Shown: positions 1 to 5,114 of the stretch, piece after piece | Numbering within the stretch: the stretch's first letter is position 1 | Layout of the letters: every line of letters starts with the position of its first letter | DNA from: an uncultured Clostridia bacterium | Lineage (GTDB): Bacteria > Bacillota > Clostridia > Oscillospirales > Acutalibacteraceae | Assembly: GCA_937912045.1 (NCBI GenBank) | Contig: CALDPI010000100.1 | Coordinates: 1 to 9,546, forward strand | Length of the DNA stretch: 9,546 nucleotides | Direction of reading: 5' to 3' | Program-made: the position numbers and the translations under genes | Notes under the pieces: generated by a model | The model's database searches: none | What the model was told of the DNA's origin: nothing | The model's input: only the letters and a program-made list of their open reading frames with translations

Positions 1-1
1 G

Positions 2-778
2 TTCGACGTGCTTATGGGTCACGAGATCGCTATGCAGATCAAGGAAACCCGTGATGCCGGCAGAAAGTGCGCTATGATCCTTCCCGTAGGTCCGATGGGT
101 ATGTACCGTTGGGCTGCATACTTCCTTAACGAATGGAAGGTTAATTGCGACCACGTTTATACCTTCAATATGGATGAATGGGCAGACAGCGAGGGTAACA
201 CCCTTGAAAACACCAACCCTGCATCATTCGAATATTCAATGAAGCAGGCATTCTTTAACAAGCTTGAAAACGGTATTCCCGAAGCACAACGCAACTTTGC
301 AACACGTGAAAATCTTCCTACATATGAGGGTAAGATTGATGCTTTAAAGGCAGAGGGTGCTAAGCTCGTACTTGTTTATGGTATCGGCAGAATGTGCCAC
401 ATCGCATTCTGGGAGCCGCAATTTGCTGTCGAGTATGCATCGGTTGAAGACTGGAAGAAGGCAACACATCGTATTGCTGCAAAGCTTCATCCGCTCACCA
501 TCGAGCAGAACGCCATCACAAGCTTCAAGAGCCGCACAACACTCGTACCGTGCCGTGCAAACACCATTGGCCCCGGCCTGTTCTTAAAGGCTGATTACGC
601 CATCGGTGGTGCTGACGGTGCCCTCGGCAGAGGAATGGGCTGGCAGGGAATGAGCTTCCTCACAACACTGCATTACGGTCCCGATATGCACATTACATCA
701 ACCTTTATTCCGACCCTTCCGGGCAGACTCTTCTATCTTAAAGAGCTTGCAGGTCCGCTCGTTGCTGAGTGTAACTAA
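2..778 (+). CDS. Glucosamine-6-phosphate deaminase/isomerase-like protein (NagB fold), 5' end missing
   Basis: The reading frame is open from base 2 and runs off the left edge, so the true start is not visible; the GTG at 8 is only an internal codon. Numbering that codon as 1, 256 residues remain. Sugar-phosphate isomerase family landmarks appear in order: an ILPVGPMGMYRW phosphate-loop-like segment (24-35), FNMDEW (53-58, the MDEY motif with D56), GIGRMCHIAFWEP (125-137) and TLVPCRANTIGPG (178-190). NagB enzymes convert glucosamine-6-phosphate to fructose-6-phosphate and ammonia in the cytoplasm. Here the usual GxGxDGHIAFNEP loop has Met at the Asp position (M129) and Cys for the next Gly, while H131 and E136 are kept. 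The exact substrate is therefore uncertain, and a related sugar-phosphate or non-catalytic role is possible. The gene ends with tandem TAA stops. Frequent AAG, AAC and TTC codons hint at high expression. Confidence 0.8.
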   Translation, partial: FDVLMGHEIAMQIKETRDAGRKCAMILPVGPMGMYRWAAYFLNEWKVNCDHVYTFNMDEWADSEGNTLENTNPASFEYSMKQAFFNKLENGIPEAQRNFATRENLPTYEGKIDALKAEGAKLVLVYGIGRMCHIAFWEPQFAVEYASVEDWKKATHRIAAKLHPLTIEQNAITSFKSRTTLVPCRANTIGPGLFLKADYAIGGADGALGRGMGWQGMSFLTTLHYGPDMHITSTFIPTLPGRLFYLKELAGPLVAECN

Positions 779-784
779 TAACAT

Positions 785-818
785 AAAAAAACACAACCCG
801 TCAGGGTTGTGTTTTTTT
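785..818. terminator. Bidirectional intrinsic terminator between the nagB-like gene and potD
   Basis: A nine-pair stem, ACACAACCC (791-799) with GGGTTGTGT (804-812), closes a four-base loop. It is flanked by an A-run (785-790) and a T-run (813-818). It therefore reads as a stem plus U-tract on both strands and sits exactly between two convergent genes. The potD stop codon (817-819) lies in its T-run. Confidence 0.93.
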
Positions 819-2025
819 AATCTTTGGAATATATGAACTTGTCACGTCTGTGTTTTTTAATCTTATCAAATGCAATAAAAGCAATTAAAATCACCATAAC
901 ACCGACAACACAGTAGATTGAGGTGGTGTAGTGCGAGTTAGCACGTACCTCAAGCCATAAATCCGTCTGCAGCTTGTTTATATCCTTGTTGAGCTCTGTA
1001 AACACCTCACAGTTGCTCAAATCATCAGGATAGGTTGTTTGGACAGCACGCTCACCGAATTCTTCCATAAGGTATTCCTTGTGACTTTCTACAACCTGTG
1101 TCTGAGGAGAGGAGTAGCAGATGTACTCTGCGTTGGCAAGTGCGGGTTCATATGAGCAAAGGTAGTTAATAAATGCTTCAGCACCTTTTTTGTTTTTTGC
1201 ACCCTTTGGAATGCACATTGCATCAACAAAAAGGTTTGTGCCTTCCTTTGGAATGACGAAATCGACGTTTTCGTTTTCACTCATAATTGTCAAAGCGTCA
1301 CCAACATAGTAAGGGGCAACCGCCGCTTCACCGCTTATCATCATGGCGAAAATCTGGTCCATAACGTAGCTGCGGACAACGCCTTTTTGTTTTTTGAGCA
1401 GCTCAGCCGCCTCAACCCATTCACTTTCGTTGAGGGAATTGAAAGAATAACCCAGCAACTTCTGTGCAATTCCAAAAGCATCACGTGAATTGTCAAACAT
1501 AAGAATTTTGTTCTCATATTTTTTATCCCACAGACTGTTCCAGCTGTCAATTTTTTCCTTTACAACCTCTGTGTTATAAAGAAGTCCAACGCGTCCCCAG
1601 GTATATGGAACGGAGAATTTGTTTTGTGGGTCATAATCAAATTTTTTGAGCAATTCCTTATCAATATACTGATAGTTGGGAATGTTCTCAAAATCGAGCG
1701 GAAGAAGCAGGTCTTCGTTAATAAGCTTGGAAATCATATAGTCGGACGGGATAATCACGTCGTAATATGCCGAGCCGCTTTTGAGCTTGGTGTACATTTC
1801 TTCATTGCTTGCATAGGTAATGTAGTTAACATTAATGCCCGTTTTCTTTGTGAAATCGGAAATAACGTCAAGTGTATCGTCGTCGCCGTTTGAGATGTAT
1901 TCGCCCCAGTTGTAAACAACGATGGTGTTGTCATCGGGGTCGCTGTTTTGGGCGGTGTCATTTTTACAGCCTAAAGCCGAAAATGCAAGCAGGGCGCAGG
2001 TGAGAAAAATTAAAAGTTTCTTCAT
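817..2025 (-). CDS. potD: Polyamine ABC transporter substrate-binding lipoprotein PotD, with an extra C-terminal membrane segment
   Basis: 402 residues; the last gene of the pot operon. It captures spermidine/putrescine-type polyamines outside the membrane and delivers them to PotB/PotC. The N-terminus is a lipoprotein signal: KK, a hydrophobic stretch (4-18), then ALGC with C20 as the expected lipidated residue. PotD-like segments follow: VVYNWGEYIS (36-45, aromatic residues W40 and Y43), YDVIIPSDY (88-96), VPYTWG (139-144) and IPKEGTNLFVDAMCIP (258-273). Compared with my recollection of E. coli PotD, some ligand contacts differ: N179/D182 stand near the usual Asp/Glu pair and F266 where Trp is usual, with D268 kept, so the preferred polyamine is open. 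Unusually, residues 370-386 form a hydrophobic helix followed by KIKKHRR. The start overlaps the potC stop as ATGA and has AGGTG seven bases upstream. Confidence 0.93.
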   Translation of the reverse strand: MKKLLIFLTCALLAFSALGCKNDTAQNSDPDDNTIVVYNWGEYISNGDDDTLDVISDFTKKTGINVNYITYASNEEMYTKLKSGSAYYDVIIPSDYMISKLINEDLLLPLDFENIPNYQYIDKELLKKFDYDPQNKFSVPYTWGRVGLLYNTEVVKEKIDSWNSLWDKKYENKILMFDNSRDAFGIAQKLLGYSFNSLNESEWVEAAELLKKQKGVVRSYVMDQIFAMMISGEAAVAPYYVGDALTIMSENENVDFVIPKEGTNLFVDAMCIPKGAKNKKGAEAFINYLCSYEPALANAEYICYSSPQTQVVESHKEYLMEEFGERAVQTTYPDDLSNCEVFTELNKDINKLQTDLWLEVRANSHYTTSIYCVVGVMVILIAFIAFDKIKKHRRDKFIYSKD

Positions 2026-2834
2026 TGCTTAGCACCTGCCTTGTTTTCGTCCTTCATCTGACGTATGTTAACGATAAGCATAAGTATAAATACCGTAACA
2101 AACATCAGCGCTGAAAGCGCGTTGATTTTCGGGCTTACGTTCTTTCTTGTCATAGAATAAATGAGAACGGAAAGCGTCTGTGCTGACGTGCCCGAGGTGC
2201 AATAGCTGATTACAAAATCGTCAAGTGAAAGTGTGAATGCCATCAGCATTCCCGTCATAATTCCGGGCATAATCTCAGGAATGACGACCTTGAAAAAAGC
2301 TTTAAAGGGATTACAGCCAAGGTCAAGCGCCGCCTCATACGAGTGCTTGTTCATCTGTCTGAGCTTAGGCAAAACCGATAAAATAACGTAAGGAATATTA
2401 AAGGATATGTGTGACAGGATGAGTGTTAGGAGTCCAAACTCAAGCTCAATGCCGATTTTGGCAAGTATTCCGAAAACCGAAACGAACAAAAGCATAAGCG
2501 ATACGCCCGTTACAATTTCTGGGTTTACCATAGGAATGTTGGTGGCAAGCATAACTGCACTGCGAAGCTTTTGCTTCATCGCCGATATTCCAATGGCACC
2601 GAGAGTGCCGATTACAGTCGCAATTACCGATGCCACAATCGCGACCAAAAGTGTGGTTTTGAGTGCATCAATAATACTGTCGTCGTGTAAAAGCTTTGAA
2701 TACCAGCCGAATGTAAAGCCGTTCCAGACCGAGCGACTCTTTGAATCATTAAACGAAAAGGCAATCATAACGACGATTGGAGCATATAAGAACAGGAAAA
2801 TGAGTCCCATATAAATTTTTGAAAATATCTTCAT
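2022..2834 (-). CDS. potC: Polyamine ABC transporter permease PotC
   Basis: 270 residues; one of the two inner-membrane channel subunits of the polyamine importer, pairing with PotB. About six hydrophobic helices are visible, roughly at 8-28, 58-84, 93-120, 132-155, 188-208 and 238-260. The cytoplasmic EAA loop that docks on the ATPase reads EAALDLGCNPFKAFFKVVIP (167-186), a canonical match to binding-protein-dependent permeases. Length is normal for PotC. The start codon overlaps the potB stop by four bases (ATGA), and AGGAG/CAGGTG precedes it, so translation is probably coupled. Operon order and PotC-like features (short N-terminus, the segment SLDDFVISYCTSG at 203-215) separate it from PotB. 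Confidence 0.94.
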   Translation of the reverse strand: MKIFSKIYMGLIFLFLYAPIVVMIAFSFNDSKSRSVWNGFTFGWYSKLLHDDSIIDALKTTLLVAIVASVIATVIGTLGAIGISAMKQKLRSAVMLATNIPMVNPEIVTGVSLMLLFVSVFGILAKIGIELEFGLLTLILSHISFNIPYVILSVLPKLRQMNKHSYEAALDLGCNPFKAFFKVVIPEIMPGIMTGMLMAFTLSLDDFVISYCTSGTSAQTLSVLIYSMTRKNVSPKINALSALMFVTVFILMLIVNIRQMKDENKAGAKQ

Positions 2835-3643
2835 ATAATCACCTGCTCCTCTTCATCGCCGCCGAAAAGATTCATAACGGTCATACAAATTAAAACAAGC
2901 ACCATAAGAATGAGCGAAAGCGCGGCACCAAGATATGGGTTATACGTGGCGCCGAAAAACTGGCTTTCGATAATGTCGCCTATAAGCATTTCACCGCCGC
3001 CAAGCATTTTTGAAATGACAAAGGTGCTGACAGCAGGAACAAATACCATATTAATTCCCGAAAGTATTCCGGGTAGACTGAGCGGAAGAATAATCTTTTG
3101 GAAAACACGGACCGAGTTAGAGCCAAGGTCCTGTGCCGCCTCGATTAACTTCTTGTCCATTTTTGTGAGAACGGAATAGATGGGCATAATCATAAACGGC
3201 AGGAAATTATATACCATACCGAGTACTATTGCACCGTCAGTGTTAATAAGTCTTGCCGTTGGAAGACCCAAAAATCTTAAAATGTTGTTTATAATTCCCG
3301 TATCCTCAAGTAGCGTCATCCAGGCATATGTGCGAAGCAAAAAGTTCATCCACATCGGCATCATAATAAGCAAAACCATTGTTTTTTGCGAGTTAGATGA
3401 GGTTTTTGCAATTATGTATGCAACTGGATAGCCAATCAAAAGGCAGAGAACGGTTGCAATCATTCCAAGCCAAACAGATTGAACGAGGGAGGGAATGTAT
3501 TTTGCGGCTTCCTCAAAATTGCTGATTGTGAAAACACCTGCATCCGACGTGAACGAAAAGTAAAACACCATTGCAAGCGGAACGAAGGTGAAAATAGCAA
3601 TCCAGATAAGATAGGGGAAAGCCGTTAACTTTTTGGCCTTCAT
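2831..3643 (-). CDS. potB: Polyamine ABC transporter permease PotB
   Basis: 270 residues; the second channel subunit of the polyamine importer. About six hydrophobic helices lie roughly at 8-30, 55-79, 88-112, 135-158, 190-212 and 238-262. The EAA loop is EAAQDLGSNSVRVFQKIILP (168-187). The segment NFLLRTYAWMTLLEDTG (100-116) resembles the conserved region of PotB/PotH-type permeases, which supports PotB rather than PotC. The C-terminus is acidic (GGDEEEQ). The start overlaps the potA stop as ATGA and is preceded by a strong GGAGG. Its stop overlaps the potC start in the same way, so the three membrane and ATPase genes are tightly coupled and probably made in fixed ratio. Confidence 0.94.
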   Translation of the reverse strand: MKAKKLTAFPYLIWIAIFTFVPLAMVFYFSFTSDAGVFTISNFEEAAKYIPSLVQSVWLGMIATVLCLLIGYPVAYIIAKTSSNSQKTMVLLIMMPMWMNFLLRTYAWMTLLEDTGIINNILRFLGLPTARLINTDGAIVLGMVYNFLPFMIMPIYSVLTKMDKKLIEAAQDLGSNSVRVFQKIILPLSLPGILSGINMVFVPAVSTFVISKMLGGGEMLIGDIIESQFFGATYNPYLGAALSLILMVLVLICMTVMNLFGGDEEEQVII

Positions 3644-4728
3644 ATCTCTTCCTCCACCGCGTCGGCATCGTCGGAATAAAGCGGAACAGAGGATTTATGC
3701 ATAATGTGAATGTCAAACGGGTCAACACTCAGTCCAACGCGCTTTCCGACCTCTGCCAGCTTTGTGGTGTGGATAAGCCACTTGCAGTCGCCAATATCAA
3801 CGAGGATTTCGTAATGAACTCCTTTAAATATAACCGATTCGACGGTGCCGGCTACCTGACCGCTTTTTTCGTCTGATACAATAACGTCTTCGGGACGGAT
3901 AACGACGTCAATCGGCTCGTTTTTGTCAAAGCCCTTGTCAACGCAGGGGAAATCCTTGCCGCAAAAATGAACGAGCTCATCCTGCAGCATAATTCCGTCT
4001 ATTATATTTGACTCACCGATAAAATCAGCAACAAAGGCATTTTTCGGCTCATTATAAATATCCTCAGGTGTACCGATTTGCTGAATTTCGCCGTTGTTCA
4101 TAACAACGACGGTATCCGACATTGTAAGTGCTTCCTCCTGGTCGTGCGTTACGTAGATAAAGGTAATGCCCAGGTTTTGTTGCATTTTCTTAAGCTCGGT
4201 CTGCATCTCTTTACGGAGCTTGAGGTCAAGTGCGGCAAGGGGCTCATCAAGGAGAAGAACCTTCGGTTTATTCACAAGCGCACGAGCAATGGCAACACGC
4301 TGTTGCTGTCCTCCGGAAAGCAGATTGATATTTTTTCGCTCAAAGCCCGAAAGGTTGACAAGCGAAAGCATTTCACGTACCTTCTCTTTGATTTCCTTTT
4401 CGGGCAATTTTTTAAGTCTGAGACCGAATGCAACGTTTTCATATACATTCAGATGAGGGAAGAGGGCATAACGCTGGAAAATGGTATTCACCTGACGTTT
4501 GTAGGCAGGCACGTCGTTAATTCTTTTTCCCTCAAAAAAAACATCTCCATCATCAGGCTCAACAAAGCCGGCAATGATGCGCAGAGTGGTTGTCTTGCCG
4601 CAACCCGAGGGTCCCAGCAGCGTTACAAACTCTTTGTCCTTAATGAAAAGATTAATTCCTTTAAGGACGGGCTCATCATCGAATGATACAAAGATGTTTC
4701 TTAAATCAACAATATTTTCTTTTGACAT
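3640..4728 (-). CDS. potA: Polyamine ABC transporter ATP-binding protein PotA
   Basis: 362 residues; the cytoplasmic ATPase that powers the PotBC channel, and the first gene of the operon. Motifs appear in order: Walker A GPSGCGKTT (39-47), Q-loop Q85 in FQRYALFPH, signature LSGGQQQR (137-144), Walker B VLLLDEP (157-163) with catalytic E162, D-loop ALD (166-168) and the switch histidine H195 in YVTHDQEEA. Residues from about 240 onward form the regulatory TOBE-type domain typical of PotA/MalK-like ATPases (VVIRPEDV, then HYEILVDIGD). All residues needed for ATP hydrolysis are present. The ATG at 4728 is chosen because GGGGGAT lies just upstream. No regulator gene sits beside the operon; control may act through the long structured leader. 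Confidence 0.96.
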   Translation of the reverse strand: MSKENIVDLRNIFVSFDDEPVLKGINLFIKDKEFVTLLGPSGCGKTTTLRIIAGFVEPDDGDVFFEGKRINDVPAYKRQVNTIFQRYALFPHLNVYENVAFGLRLKKLPEKEIKEKVREMLSLVNLSGFERKNINLLSGGQQQRVAIARALVNKPKVLLLDEPLAALDLKLRKEMQTELKKMQQNLGITFIYVTHDQEEALTMSDTVVVMNNGEIQQIGTPEDIYNEPKNAFVADFIGESNIIDGIMLQDELVHFCGKDFPCVDKGFDKNEPIDVVIRPEDVIVSDEKSGQVAGTVESVIFKGVHYEILVDIGDCKWLIHTTKLAEVGKRVGLSVDPFDIHIMHKSSVPLYSDDADAVEEEI

Positions 4729-4831
4729 TTAAGCATCCCCCTTTGCGGACACTAAGTGCCGCGAAAGCTAAAAATAGCCCTGCGCGATACCCGCAGCTTC
4801 TCTGCACATAGCCCCGCAAAGAGTTTTTCAT
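4706..4831 (-). CDS. Possible small upstream ORF (41 aa) overlapping the potA start
   Basis: An ATG at 4831-4829 opens 41 codons ending in TGA at 4708-4706, in a different frame from potA and running 23 bases past the first base of its start. The peptide begins MKNSLRGYVQ, has a small hydrophobic patch (AGLFLAFAALSV, 17-28) and is rich in Arg/Lys. There is no convincing ribosome binding site before it, only UUUUUGGAC, and its start codon lies in a predicted leader stem. If translated it would interfere with potA initiation, as a regulatory leader peptide would. It may equally be a chance ORF inside a structured RNA. Confidence 0.2.
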   Translation of the reverse strand: MKNSLRGYVQRSCGYRAGLFLAFAALSVRKGGCLNVKRKYC

Positions 4832-4903
4832 AGTCCAAAAAGACAAATCAGACTACGGCTGTGTGGTTGAAACTGCTCATGGCACAGATGCGTTAAACCG
4901 ATA
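4738..4903 (-). promoter_or_regulatory. Structured 5' leader of the potABCD mRNA (candidate cis-regulatory RNA)
   Basis: From the predicted start near 4903, about 175 nt precede potA. In RNA sense (minus strand), visible pairings are: CUGUG/CACAG (4887-4883 with 4863-4859); a seven-pair stem CGUAGUC/GACUAUG (4857-4851 with 4835-4829, 15-nt loop); a long-range eight-pair stem CUUUGCGG/CCGCAAAG (4821-4814 with 4748-4741); and inside it CUGCG/CGCAG (4796-4792 with 4784-4780) and GCUA/UAGC (4778-4775 with 4770-4767). A local hairpin GCGGCAC-UUA-GUG(U)CCGC (4762-4745) would compete with the long-range stem just before the GGGGG ribosome binding site. No U-tract terminator follows, so any control is more likely at translation. 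I recognise none of the common riboswitch consensus sequences. Confidence 0.45.
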
Positions 4904-4909
4904 GATATA

Positions 4910-4938
4910 AATATAGGGCAAAATACATTAAAAGTCAA
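4910..4938 (-). promoter_or_regulatory. Promoter of the potABCD operon
   Basis: On the minus strand, TTGACT (4938-4933) and TATATT (4915-4910) are separated by exactly 17 bases, a near-consensus housekeeping-sigma promoter. Transcription would start near 4903. It lies downstream of the glycosidase terminator, so pot is expected to be an independent transcript. Confidence 0.8.
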
Positions 4939-4986
4939 GTTATTTTTGCAAATATCTAAATTATTTTTGGATTTTTTTAATCCGTT

Positions 4987-5040
4987 CTCCAAAAAACTCT
5001 TAAATGCTCTTGTTTACTCTTGTTTTCTCGTTTTTTCTCG
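4987..5040. repeat. Six-unit phased repeat, CTC(C/T/G) every 10 bp, upstream of the pot promoter
   Basis: CTCC at 4987, CTCT at 4997, 5007 and 5017, and CTCG at 5027 and 5037 recur with an exact 10-base period. The six-base spacers are A/T except for one or two G per unit (AAAAAA, TAAATG, TGTTTA, TGTTTT, TTTTTT). The array begins about 50 bp upstream of the pot -35 box. Further T-runs at 4943-4947, 4964-4968 and 4972-4978 lie between array and promoter. Helical phasing of A/T tracts suggests curved DNA or a multi-site binding region; that is inference. The remaining bases up to 5083 are AT-rich with nothing else recognisable. Confidence 0.6.
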
Positions 5041-5074
5041 CAAAAAATATTTTATCAAATTTTTTAGTTTAATG

Positions 5075-5110
5075 TCAAAAAACAACCGCCCAAATTATTT
5101 TTGGGCGGTT
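5075..5110 (-). terminator. Intrinsic terminator of the GH2 glycosidase gene
   Basis: An eleven-pair perfect stem, AACCGCCCAAA (5084-5094) with TTTGGGCGGTT (5100-5110), closes a five-base loop. In the minus-strand direction it is followed by G and a run of six T (5082-5077). It begins five bases past the glycosidase stop codon and separates that gene from the pot operon. Confidence 0.92.
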
Positions 5111-5114
5111 CATT

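Noticed and set aside
4078..4686. A 202-codon open frame on the plus strand opposite potA
   Set aside because: It is antisense to the strongly conserved PotA ATPase, its peptide has no recognisable domain, and it has no promoter or terminator of its own.
4738..4903. A known riboswitch (SAM, TPP, cobalamin, guanidine, preQ1, c-di-GMP types) in the potA leader
   Set aside because: None of the consensus cores I know for these classes could be found by reading the minus strand.
4969..4983. GGATT-TTTTT-AATCC inverted repeat as a terminator
   Set aside because: Only five pairs, AT-rich, with no following U-tract in either direction; more likely part of the T-rich tract near the phased repeat.
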